Assembly (NCBI GenBank): GCA_030450655.1
Contig: JAKDIE010000113.1
Coordinates: 1 to 5,479, forward strand
Length of the DNA: 5,479 bases
DNA from: Ruaniaceae bacterium
GTDB lineage: Bacteria; Actinomycetota; Actinomycetes; Actinomycetales; Actinomycetaceae
Direction: 5' to 3'
Shown: positions 1 through 5,479 of the stretch, piece after piece
Layout of the letters: each line of letters opens with the position of its first letter
How positions within the stretch are numbered: the stretch's first letter is position 1
Notes under the pieces: model-generated
Told to the model about the DNA's origin: nothing
Seen by the model: the letters and a program-made list of their open reading frames with translations, nothing else
Database searches by the model: none
Translations under genes and position numbers: made by a program

Positions 1-813
1 GGTCGGAGTTGGGGTCGGCGTGACGCTCGGCGTGGACGGCGTGCCCCCAGCAGTAGACCCCGATGCGCTCTCGGTGGAACCACTGACGGGAGGCGTCGCT
101 TGCTGGCTGCGCTCGTACTGCTCCTGCTCGATGCGGTCCTGGCGCGCCCTTTCGGCCTCAACCTCCACCTGACGCTCTGCGGCGAGCTGAACGATGAGAG
201 TCTCACGCTGGTCTTGGCTCCGCAGCAGTTGGACGTTCGCGGCGGCGGCGGCCTCGTTCGCACGATCGGAGGTGGCCTCGAGTTCCGCCGTTGCCTCCAC
301 CTCAGCCTCGTATGCCCGCTCGGCGGCCTGCTCGAGAGTCTGTGCGATCAGTTCAAGCGCCTGGAAATCGGATAGTGCAGCATCGCGCTGCTTCCCAATC
401 TGGCCAAGATAAGCGGACGTGTGCAGAGCGCGCGCAAAGTCGTCACCGTCAACAAATGCCGTGACGCCCTCAAGGGGGTTACTGCTCTGGTATGCCTGCT
501 GTGCCACCTCACCCAGCCCGTGCCGGGCGTCGTCGACGTCCTCGCGCGCCTGAGCCGCCGCCGCTCGGGCGTCTTCAGTTTCCCCGGCACGCTGGTCAAG
601 TGTCTCCTGGGCGCGAAGGAAGTCTTCACTTGCAATGGCGGCGGCCGTCAATGCGGCATCACGGTCCGCCACAAGGGAGGCGATGCCAAGTTCAAGTTCT
701 GCGATTCGCTGCGAGGTCTCATCGCTGGGTGCGGCACTTGCCATCGTGGGCGTGAGGACGAGTGCGGCAGCGAGCATGGCGATCAGCCAGCGTGGAAGCC
801 GGGAAGTGGACAC
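1..813 (-). CDS. Secreted coiled-coil protein, probable N-terminal part of an NlpC/P60-type peptidoglycan hydrolase (C-terminus beyond window)
   Basis: The reading frame is open from the GTG at 813 to the left edge: 271 codons, no stop, so the gene is cut by the window. GGAGG (plus-strand 818-822) lies 4 nt before the GTG; an in-frame ATG at 831 would put that ribosome site inside the gene, so the GTG is preferred. Residues 1-27 form a signal peptide: Arg at 5 and 8, a hydrophobic core at about 9-21, and an ASA-A cleavage site after residue 27. Residues of about 36-108 and 140-238 are Ala/Glu/Gln/Arg-rich and predicted coiled coil. Between them, 109-135 holds a short non-coiled insert (SSNPLEG, then FVDGDDFARAL) like that in the RipA/PcsB-type N-terminal regions of peptidoglycan hydrolases. 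From about 240 the chain becomes a Ser/Thr/Pro/Gly linker ending in PTPTPT, the usual bridge to a catalytic domain. That domain is not visible, so enzymatic activity is inference; it could instead be a non-catalytic cell-division or envelope protein. Confidence 0.85.
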   Translation of the reverse strand, partial: MSTSRLPRWLIAMLAAALVLTPTMASAAPSDETSQRIAELELGIASLVADRDAALTAAAIASEDFLRAQETLDQRAGETEDARAAAAQAREDVDDARHGLGEVAQQAYQSSNPLEGVTAFVDGDDFARALHTSAYLGQIGKQRDAALSDFQALELIAQTLEQAAERAYEAEVEATAELEATSDRANEAAAAANVQLLRSQDQRETLIVQLAAERQVEVEAERARQDRIEQEQYERSQQATPPVSGSTESASGSTAGGTPSTPSVTPTPTPT

Positions 814-915
814 AAATCCTCCGCGATTCATCGGCGTGTCTTGTTGACAGTGGGCACGTTTCTCTCCTGGGAGCTTACCTGCATTTGTGTCGCGATGGGA
901 GGACGTTGAACACTT

Positions 916-951
916 GTCACAGAAGTCACAGTAGCCACATTAGTCACAGAT
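916..951. promoter_or_regulatory. Four 9-bp direct repeats resembling MtrA boxes
   Basis: The plus strand carries GTCACAGAA (916), GTCACAGTA (925), GCCACATTA (934) and GTCACAGAT (943), four units in exact 9-bp phase; three keep GTCACA perfectly and one has a single change. A degenerate fifth unit (GCGCCA at 952) may follow. From memory, the response regulator MtrA of mycobacteria and relatives binds 9-bp direct repeats with core GTCACA, and its targets include ripA-type cell-wall hydrolase genes. The array lies 103-138 bp upstream of the GTG of the secreted coiled-coil gene at 813, a fitting target. It is also upstream of the metY leader, so an effect there is possible. The identity of the binding protein is inference; the repeat periodicity is seen directly. 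Confidence 0.6.
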
Positions 952-986
952 GCGCCACTCTAGGTGTCTCAAAATATGGAACAGGC

Positions 987-1017
987 TGGTCAGTGCATGG
1001 CTGTAGGGCGTTAGTCT
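987..1017 (+). promoter_or_regulatory. Candidate promoter for the metY leader transcript
   Basis: TAGTCT at 1012-1017 fits the actinobacterial -10 pattern TAnnnT. TGGTCA at 987-992 matches four of six bases of TTGACA, but the 19-bp spacer is long. Six bases separate the -10 element from the ATG at 1024, so transcription would be expected to start at or next to that ATG, giving a leaderless first ORF. The weak -35 keeps the call tentative; the AT-rich patch at 970-978 was the other place considered. Confidence 0.35.
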
Positions 1018-1023
1018 CCAGGC

Positions 1024-1050
1024 ATGTTCTCTTGCCGAATGTGTCGCTGA
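1024..1050 (+). CDS. Possible leader peptide MFSCRMCR (8 codons, two Cys-Arg pairs)
   Basis: ATG at 1024 opens an 8-codon ORF, MFSCRMCR, ending in TGA at 1048-1050, with cysteine codons TGC (1033) and TGT (1042). There is no convincing Shine-Dalgarno site, but the predicted -10 element places the transcript start at the ATG, so leaderless translation, common in actinobacteria, would apply. The second Cys codon and the stop lie inside the hairpin at 1034-1064. Family knowledge, from memory: short leaderless Cys-rich ORFs act as cysteine-responsive attenuators of sulfur-metabolism operons in mycobacteria. Here the downstream operon is metY-metX, which consumes sulfide. Two Cys in eight codons is suggestive but not the polycysteine run of those examples, and an ORF this short could be chance. 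Confidence 0.4.
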   Translation: MFSCRMCR

Positions 1051-1136
1051 CGCGCACGTTCGGCATGCCCGTTTCTAGGGCATGGTTCCGCCACTGCCCG
1101 TGGCCCGGGAACCGCTTCAACTGCCACGTGCGCGTC
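1034..1136 (+). promoter_or_regulatory. Structured 5' leader RNA of metYX with alternative helices
   Basis: Four helices can be read. Hairpin A: 1034-1044 with 1054-1064, 11 bp including two G-U pairs. Hairpin B: CATGCCC 1064-1070 with GGGCATG 1078-1084. Hairpin C: 1084-1094 with 1100-1104 and 1108-1113, 11 bp with a 3-nt bulge and a TGCCC loop; B and C share base 1084. Long-range helix P1: GACGCGCACGT 1049-1059 pairs perfectly over 11 nt with ACGTGCGCGTC 1126-1136. P1 encloses B and C as a multibranch junction and stops exactly at the base where the terminator stem begins (1137). P1 and A use the same bases 1054-1059, so they exclude each other. I see no SAM-I or SAM-IV core and no T-box motif. 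The pairings are direct observations; regulatory function and any ligand are inference. Confidence 0.55.
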
Positions 1137-1171
1137 CTCCCAGGCGGCACGGCTCCGCCAGGGAGATTTTT
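1137..1171 (+). terminator. Intrinsic terminator (attenuator) in the metY leader
   Basis: CTCCC-A-GGCGG (1137-1147) pairs with CCGCC-A-GGGAG (1155-1165) around a 7-nt loop, giving ten G-C-rich pairs and one A-A mismatch. The run ATTTTT (1166-1171) follows at once. This is a good Rho-independent terminator on the plus strand only. No plus-strand gene lies upstream within the window (the nearest gene is on the minus strand), so it most likely ends a leader transcript 41 bp before the metY ATG. That is the arrangement of transcription attenuation. I did not find a clear antiterminator pairing with either arm. Confidence 0.7.
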
Positions 1172-1212
1172 CCCCAGCCCATCCACCCCTGGTATTCATA
1201 GGAGCTCCACCC

Positions 1213-2535
1213 ATGTCCAACTGGCACTTTGACACCCTCACGATTCACGCCGGCCAAGAGGCCGACCCCACCACGGGCGCTCGCGCGCTACCGATCTACC
1301 AGACCACCTCGTTCGTATTCAAGGACACGGACCAGGCGGCCGCCCGCTTCGGACTCTCCGCGCTCGGGCCTATTTACACACGGCTCAACAACCCCACGAA
1401 CGAAATCATCGAGAATCGGCTCGCTGCCCTCGAAGGCGGGATCGGAGCCCTGCTGGTGGCCTCGGGCCAAGCCGCCGAGACCATCGCCTTCTTGAACCTC
1501 GGCGGAGCCGGCAGCCACATCGTCTCCTCGCCGCGGCTTTACGGCGGGACGTACAACCTCCTGCATCATTCGCTCTCGAAGCTCGGCATCGAGACCACGT
1601 TCGTGGAGGACCCGGACGATCTCGAGCAGTGGCGTGCCGCCGCGCGCCCCAACACCATCGCGTTCTTCGGCGAGTCCATCTCGAACCCGAAGCAGGACGT
1701 CCTCGACATCGAAGGAATCGCCGCCGTTGCGCACGAAGTAGGCGTGCCCCTGATCGTGGACAACACCATTGCGACGCCCTATCTGATCCGTCCGATCGAG
1801 TGGGGCGCGGACATCGTGGTGCATTCCGCAACGAAGTACCTCGGCGGCCACGGCACCTCAATTGGCGGCGTGATCGTGGACGCGGGCCGCTTCGATTACG
1901 GCTCGCAGCCGGAGCGATTCCCCCAGTTCACCGAGCCCGACGAGTCCTACCACGGCCTGGTGTACTCCCGGGACCTCGGAGCGGATGGCGCGTTCGGCGT
2001 CAACCTCTCATTCATCCTGAAAGCACGCCTGCAGGGGCTGCGCGATCTCGGCTCAGCGATCTCGCCATTCAACACGTTCCTGATCTCGCAGGGCATCGAG
2101 ACCCTTTCTCTGCGCGTCCAGCGCCACAGCGATTCCGCGCTGGCGGTGGCGACGTGGCTCGAGGACCAGCCCGGAGTCGAGTCCGTCGCATACTCGGGCC
2201 TGGCATCTTCGCCGTGGAACGAGCGCTCGAAGAAGTACGCACCGAAGGGCGCGGGTGGCGTGCTCGCGTTCACGCTCTCGGGAGGTCTCGCGGCCGGCAA
2301 GGCGTTCGTGGACGCACTTGAACTCCACTCGCTGGTTGCTAACATCGGCGATGTGCGTTCGCTCGTGATCCACCCGGCCTCCACGACTCACTCGCAACTC
2401 ACTGCCGACGAGCAGCTCGCGAGTGGCGTTAACCCTGGCCTCGTGCGCCTTGCGGTGGGCATCGAGGATCTCGAGGACATTGTCAACGACCTGAAGCTCG
2501 GCTTCGCCGCCGCTGCAGCCCTCACGGAGTCCTGA
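1213..2535 (+). CDS. metY: O-acetylhomoserine sulfhydrylase (O-acetylhomoserine aminocarboxypropyltransferase)
   Basis: A 440-residue PLP enzyme of the Cys/Met metabolism family that converts O-acetylhomoserine and sulfide to homocysteine and acetate in the cytoplasm. Visible landmarks: the N-terminal TLTIHAGQEADPTTGA motif typical of MetY; YTRLNNPT at 55-62 (Tyr55 and Arg57 expected to hold the PLP phosphate of the neighbouring subunit); ASGQAA at 83-88; VDNT at 182-185 with Asp183 for the pyridine nitrogen; SATKYLGG at 205-212 with Lys208 as the PLP Schiff-base lysine; SLVIHPASTTHSQL at 383-396; and RLAVGIED at 412-419 with the substrate-carboxylate Arg412. The length of about 440, longer than the usual 380-400 of cystathionine synthases and lyases, favours MetY over MetB or MetC. 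The ATG has AGGAG (1200-1204) 8 nt upstream. The metX GTG follows 5 nt after the stop. Expression is probably set by the leader and terminator upstream. Confidence 0.95.
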   Translation: MSNWHFDTLTIHAGQEADPTTGARALPIYQTTSFVFKDTDQAAARFGLSALGPIYTRLNNPTNEIIENRLAALEGGIGALLVASGQAAETIAFLNLGGAGSHIVSSPRLYGGTYNLLHHSLSKLGIETTFVEDPDDLEQWRAAARPNTIAFFGESISNPKQDVLDIEGIAAVAHEVGVPLIVDNTIATPYLIRPIEWGADIVVHSATKYLGGHGTSIGGVIVDAGRFDYGSQPERFPQFTEPDESYHGLVYSRDLGADGAFGVNLSFILKARLQGLRDLGSAISPFNTFLISQGIETLSLRVQRHSDSALAVATWLEDQPGVESVAYSGLASSPWNERSKKYAPKGAGGVLAFTLSGGLAAGKAFVDALELHSLVANIGDVRSLVIHPASTTHSQLTADEQLASGVNPGLVRLAVGIEDLEDIVNDLKLGFAAAAALTES

Positions 2536-2540
2536 CTTCC

Positions 2541-3704
2541 GTGAGACAGACGATCGACCCCAGGACCCTTCCCGCCACCGGTGCGTGGCGGGAAGGTGAT
2601 CCCGTGGGCAATCGGCGTTTCGCTGATGTGGGGGAATTGCTGCTCGACGGCGGCGGTTCCCTGGGCGTGACGCTTGCCTACGAGACCTGGGGTCGCCTGA
2701 ATGCGGACGGTACGAACGCCGTCCTCGTTCTCCATGCACTTACCGGCGACTCACACGTCGTCGGCGAGGCCGGGGAAGGGCACCCGACAGCGGGCTGGTG
2801 GAGCGCCGTCGTCGGCCCCGGCAAAGCAATCGACACGGACCGGTACTTTGTGCTGGCACCCAACATTCTTGGCGGATGCCAAGGGAGTACCGGTCCGTCG
2901 TCGATTGGACCGGATGGGACCCCGTGGGGCTCGCGCTTCCCGCAGATCACGACTCGGGACCAGGCGGCGGCCGAGTTGCTTCTCGCGGACCACCTCGGGA
3001 TCGACCGCTTTGCGCTCGTGGTGGGCGCCTCGCTTGGCGGTCAGCGCGCCGTGGAATGGGGCGTGCAGTTCCCGGATCGGGTGGCGCGCCTCGCCGTGGT
3101 TGCCTCGAACGCGGCCACCTCGGCCGAGCAGATCGCCTTCGCCCACGCGCAGATCCTGGCGATCACCGGCGATGCGAACTTCAACGGCGGCGATTACTAC
3201 GACGCCGAGCCGGGGCACGGCCCGTCACACGGCCTCTCCCTCGCGCGGCAGATCGCCCACATCACGTACCGATGTACCGGCGAGCTCGCCGAGAGGTTCG
3301 GCCGCATCCAGCAGCACGCCGAGGAGCCGCTGGAGGGTGGCCGTTACGCCGTGCAGTCCTACCTCGACCATCACGGGTGGAAGCTCGCGCGGCGCTTCGA
3401 CGCGAACTCGTATGCGACGATCTCGCGCACGATGATGACGCACGATGTGGGGCGCAACCGTGGCGGAGTCTCGACGGCGCTCGAGCAGATGACAGCGCGC
3501 GTTCTCGTGCTCGGCGTCAACTCGGACCGCCTCTTCCTGCCGTACGAACTCGCGCGGATCACCACCAACGCGCCGCGTGCCGAGCAGCTCCAGTGGATCA
3601 AGTCGTACCACGGCCACGATGGCTTCCTGATCGAGAACGATCAGGTCTCGCGCGTGCTCGGCCGGTTCCTTGCAACGCCCGAACACGCCCGAATCCGCCG
3701 ATAG
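2541..3704 (+). CDS. metX: Homoserine O-acetyltransferase
   Basis: A 387-residue alpha/beta-hydrolase-fold acyltransferase that transfers an acetyl group from acetyl-CoA to L-homoserine, supplying MetY. Landmarks: HALTGDSH at 65-72 (oxyanion region); PNILGGCQGSTGPSS at 107-121; the nucleophile elbow GASLGG at 162-167 with Ser164; GGRYAVQSYLDHHG at 266-279; NSDRLFLP at 327-334 with Asp329 as the likely acid; and YHGHDGFLIE at 356-365 with His359 as the catalytic base. The elbow reads GASLGG where many relatives have GGSMGG. The GTG start lies 5 nt after the metY stop, with GGAG (2526-2529) inside the end of metY, so translation is probably coupled. A second in-frame GTG at 2604 has a better spaced GGAAGG (2591-2596). 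The longer start is preferred because the TLPA-x-G stretch at 9-14 recalls mycobacterial MetX. Acetyl rather than succinyl specificity is inferred from pairing with MetY. Confidence 0.94.
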   Translation: MRQTIDPRTLPATGAWREGDPVGNRRFADVGELLLDGGGSLGVTLAYETWGRLNADGTNAVLVLHALTGDSHVVGEAGEGHPTAGWWSAVVGPGKAIDTDRYFVLAPNILGGCQGSTGPSSIGPDGTPWGSRFPQITTRDQAAAELLLADHLGIDRFALVVGASLGGQRAVEWGVQFPDRVARLAVVASNAATSAEQIAFAHAQILAITGDANFNGGDYYDAEPGHGPSHGLSLARQIAHITYRCTGELAERFGRIQQHAEEPLEGGRYAVQSYLDHHGWKLARRFDANSYATISRTMMTHDVGRNRGGVSTALEQMTARVLVLGVNSDRLFLPYELARITTNAPRAEQLQWIKSYHGHDGFLIENDQVSRVLGRFLATPEHARIRR

Positions 3705-3733
3705 GCGCGGGCGAAACGCGCGAGAATGAAGGC

Positions 3734-4789
3734 ATGAGTTGGCAGCCTGATGTGCTCGGTCCCGGCTTCGTCTTTCGATACCTTGAGCTACTCGACGATG
3801 ATTTCGGCCCCGCCCGCGCGGCCCTCGTGCGCCACGATCCGTTGAATGATCCCGACGCCGATCCGCACACACCCGCGCACCCCACGTTCAGCCTCCTGCA
3901 CATCCACGGCTGGAATGACTACAACCACAACCGCGCACTCGCCCGGCAGGTCTCACGCCTCGGCGGCGCCTTCTACGGGCTGGACCTGCGCCGTTTTGGG
4001 CGCAGCCTCCAGGAGAATGACCTGCACGGCTACGTCGATTCACTCAGCGTCTACGACGAAGAGATCGGGGCGGCCCTGCGCATCATCCGCGCCGAGCAGG
4101 GAGCCGCACGGGACGTGGTGCTCATGGGCCACTCCACAGGCGGTCTCATTGCAGCCCTCTGGACAAACCACCACCCAGGCGCGGTCCGCGCCTTGATCCT
4201 GAACGCGCCATGGCTGGAGACGGTCAGTTGGGCGGCGGTTCGCACCATTGCCGGCCCCGTGGTGGAACGTCTCGCCAGGCGCTCGCCCACGTCCACCCTC
4301 CGCACCCCAGAGACCAGCTTCTACAGCAGGGTCCTCTCGGGCTGGACTGCCGACGACGGCGAACGCCCCCTTGGCACCGAAGGGGACACCTTCTACGACG
4401 GCTGGGATCTCAACCCGAAGTGGCGCCTCGAACGTTCTATACCGATCCGCGCGGGTTGGTTGAACGCCATCGTCGAAGGCCACAGAGAAGTGGCGAGCGG
4501 CCTCGAGATCACGTGCCCGATCCTCGTCCTCATGTCCGCGCGCTCCGTGCTGCCCTCGAAGTGGGACCCCGTGTTGCGCCACGTGGACTCCGTGCTCGAC
4601 GGGACCACGATGGCCGAACGCGCGGTCCAGCTAGGCGCCCACGTCACCGTGGTCAAGATCGACGGCGCGGTGCATGATGTGCTCCTCTCGGAGCGTCCAG
4701 TTCGAGCCGCCGCACTGGAGGAACTCGCACGCTTCGTGCGCGGGTATGTGTTCCCTCTTGGGGACCTCGGCCGCGGCGAGCGCCCCTAA
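3734..4789 (+). CDS. Alpha/beta hydrolase, serine-hydrolase/monoacylglycerol-lipase-like
   Basis: A 351-residue protein of the alpha/beta-hydrolase fold (Hydrolase_4/S33 type) with no signal peptide, so probably cytoplasmic. HIHGW at 56-60 is the oxyanion strand motif, GHSTGG at 132-137 is the nucleophile elbow with Ser134, and IDGAVHD at 309-315 supplies the likely catalytic His314. The acid is less clear: after the CPILVLMSAR strand (261-270), Asp278 or Asp285 is the candidate. Residues of about 160-255 form the cap region. The ATG at 3734 has GAAGG (3728-3732) only 1 nt before it, a poor spacing; the in-frame GTG at codon 7 is an alternative. The gene begins 29 bp after metX with no terminator between, so it is probably read through from metYX. 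The substrate is not known. Its last codon overlaps the end of the convergent gene. Confidence 0.88.
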   Translation: MSWQPDVLGPGFVFRYLELLDDDFGPARAALVRHDPLNDPDADPHTPAHPTFSLLHIHGWNDYNHNRALARQVSRLGGAFYGLDLRRFGRSLQENDLHGYVDSLSVYDEEIGAALRIIRAEQGAARDVVLMGHSTGGLIAALWTNHHPGAVRALILNAPWLETVSWAAVRTIAGPVVERLARRSPTSTLRTPETSFYSRVLSGWTADDGERPLGTEGDTFYDGWDLNPKWRLERSIPIRAGWLNAIVEGHREVASGLEITCPILVLMSARSVLPSKWDPVLRHVDSVLDGTTMAERAVQLGAHVTVVKIDGAVHDVLLSERPVRAAALEELARFVRGYVFPLGDLGRGERP

Positions 4790-5479
4790 CGGAGCGGCGC
4801 CTCATCGCCCACCACGAGCAGTACGGCGTCCTCAAGGGTGCGCCCACCCTCGCCGATCCGCCACACCCGCCAGCCATCGGCCGCGTGCCGCCCACTCGCG
4901 GCAACCGCCGCGGTGGAAGGATCCGCGAACTGGCGGCCATCGCTGAGCGTCACGAGACCATCTCGGGTGATCAGTGCCTCGTGCCGCAGCCCCTTGCGCA
5001 ACTGCACCCACACGAGCGGAAGCTCCTGAGCAGCGGCCGCCGCCAACGCGCGGAGCGCCGGATGGGGCTCTTCGAGGGTCGCCGGGGTGTCTTCGGGTGT
5101 GGCCGTCTCTGCGAGCGCAACCTCTTCACGCACAACTTCCTCGGTGACGGGATCGCTCGGAGTCGGTACCCCAGCGGTCACCACCGGTGCTTCCTGGACC
5201 TCCACCTCAGCCGCCGGGACCTGCACGGGCTCCCCCGCGCCGTCGGGAGTGGGGGACGCAACTCGCTGCAGATCGCTCTCCGCCTCGATCGCCGGGCGTC
5301 GGATTGCCTCGAGGGACGCCTGCGCGCTGATCGTGGGCACGGAGATCCGGTACGGCTCGGTGACCTCCACGAAGGTGCGGCCGTCCGAGACGCCGCGCTG
5401 GGTCACCTCGAACACTTCCACGCCCGAATCCGCGAGGAGTTCGAGCGCCGGGCGCACCTCGTCGAGGATCTTGCCGGTG
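4786..5479 (-). CDS. C-terminal part of a protein ending in a RAMA-like domain (5' end beyond window)
   Basis: The minus-strand frame is open from the right edge to a TAG at 4786-4788: 231 codons visible. A GTG at 5457 could start it, but the frame continues upstream with protein-like codons (TGKILDE) and no ribosome site is evident, so the gene most likely begins outside. Counting from that GTG, residues 1-60 are a folded-looking stretch I do not recognise. Residues 65-135 are an acidic, Pro/Glu/Val/Thr-rich linker. Residues of about 145-212 are compact: LVWVQLRKG, then ITRDGLVTLSDGRQFADPSTAA, with GWRVWR near 195-200 and a final TLEDA. The order dG-x-x, y/f-x-x-PS-x-AA, then GW-x-x-W is that of RAMA (restriction enzyme adenine methylase associated) domains. 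By family knowledge this could mean a DNA-modification or nuclease-linked protein; the partner domain is out of sight. The gene converges on the hydrolase and overlaps it by 4 bp. Confidence 0.7.
   Translation of the reverse strand, partial: TGKILDEVRPALELLADSGVEVFEVTQRGVSDGRTFVEVTEPYRISVPTISAQASLEAIRRPAIEAESDLQRVASPTPDGAGEPVQVPAAEVEVQEAPVVTAGVPTPSDPVTEEVVREEVALAETATPEDTPATLEEPHPALRALAAAAAQELPLVWVQLRKGLRHEALITRDGLVTLSDGRQFADPSTAAVAASGRHAADGWRVWRIGEGGRTLEDAVLLVVGDEAPLR

Noticed and set aside
844..849. Perfect TTGACA -35 hexamer on the plus strand
   Set aside because: No -10-like hexamer lies 16-19 bp downstream (the bases there are CTGGGA/TGGGAG).
880..910. Possible minus-strand promoter for the coiled-coil gene (TTCAAC with CAAATG 17 bp on)
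   Set aside because: The -10 matches TATAAT at only two positions; TAAGCT (minus strand) is closer to a -10 but lacks a -35. No start site can be chosen.
916..951. DnaA-box cluster or CRISPR-like array
   Set aside because: The units lack the TTnTCCACA DnaA core and, at 9 bp with no spacers, cannot be CRISPR repeats.
997..1014. Upstream mini-ORF MAVGR ending at 1014
   Set aside because: No ribosome site, no informative codons, and it would lie upstream of the predicted transcript start.
1020..1212. SAM-I, SAM-IV, cobalamin or T-box leader
   Set aside because: A GCCACTG string resembles part of a cobalamin riboswitch, but the remaining conserved blocks of that class are missing, and SAM and T-box core motifs are not seen.
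762..1232. Long plus-strand open frame running through the intergenic region
   Set aside because: It overlaps the secreted-protein gene and metY, has no ribosome site and its product has no recognisable features; the inverted repeats in it are better explained as RNA structure.
3705..3721. GCGCG/CGCGC mini-hairpin between metX and the hydrolase
   Set aside because: Only 5 bp, no U-tract; not a terminator and expected by chance in such GC-rich sequence.

Overview
The window is GC-rich and densely coded, and the gene content points to an actinobacterium. The MetX protein resembles actinobacterial MetX, including a TLPA-x-G motif near the N-terminus that I recall from the mycobacterial protein. 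GTG starts are used, a secreted coiled-coil protein of the RipA/NlpC-P60 type is present, and 9-bp direct repeats look like actinobacterial MtrA boxes. Micrococcales (Microbacteriaceae-like) is my best guess from the MetX N-terminus, but it is only an inference.

Layout. Positions 1-813 (minus strand) encode the N-terminal 271 residues of a secreted coiled-coil protein whose C-terminus runs off the left edge. Positions 814-1212 are a 400-bp divergent intergenic region packed with regulatory signals. It holds four 9-bp direct repeats (916-951) and a possible promoter (987-1017). A tiny Cys-containing ORF starts at 1024, about where that promoter would start transcription. A set of strong hairpins and an 11-nt perfect long-range helix follow (1034-1136). 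A Rho-independent-type terminator hairpin (1137-1171) lies 41 bp upstream of the metY start. Positions 1213-2535 are metY and 2541-3704 are metX. An alpha/beta hydrolase follows at 3734-4789. Positions 4786-5479 (minus strand) are the C-terminal part of a convergent gene ending in a domain that looks like RAMA; its 5' end is beyond the right edge.

How the parts work together. MetX acetylates homoserine and MetY replaces the acetyl group with sulfide to give homocysteine, so metY-metX is a complete direct-sulfhydrylation module for methionine synthesis. The hydrolase starts 29 bp after metX and is probably co-transcribed, but its substrate is unknown. The leader upstream of metY has the parts of a transcription attenuator: a short Cys-containing ORF, mutually exclusive RNA helices and a terminator. 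I could not match it to a known SAM riboswitch class, and it is the most interesting element here. The repeats on the other side of the intergenic region suggest that the envelope gene is controlled by the MtrAB two-component system.
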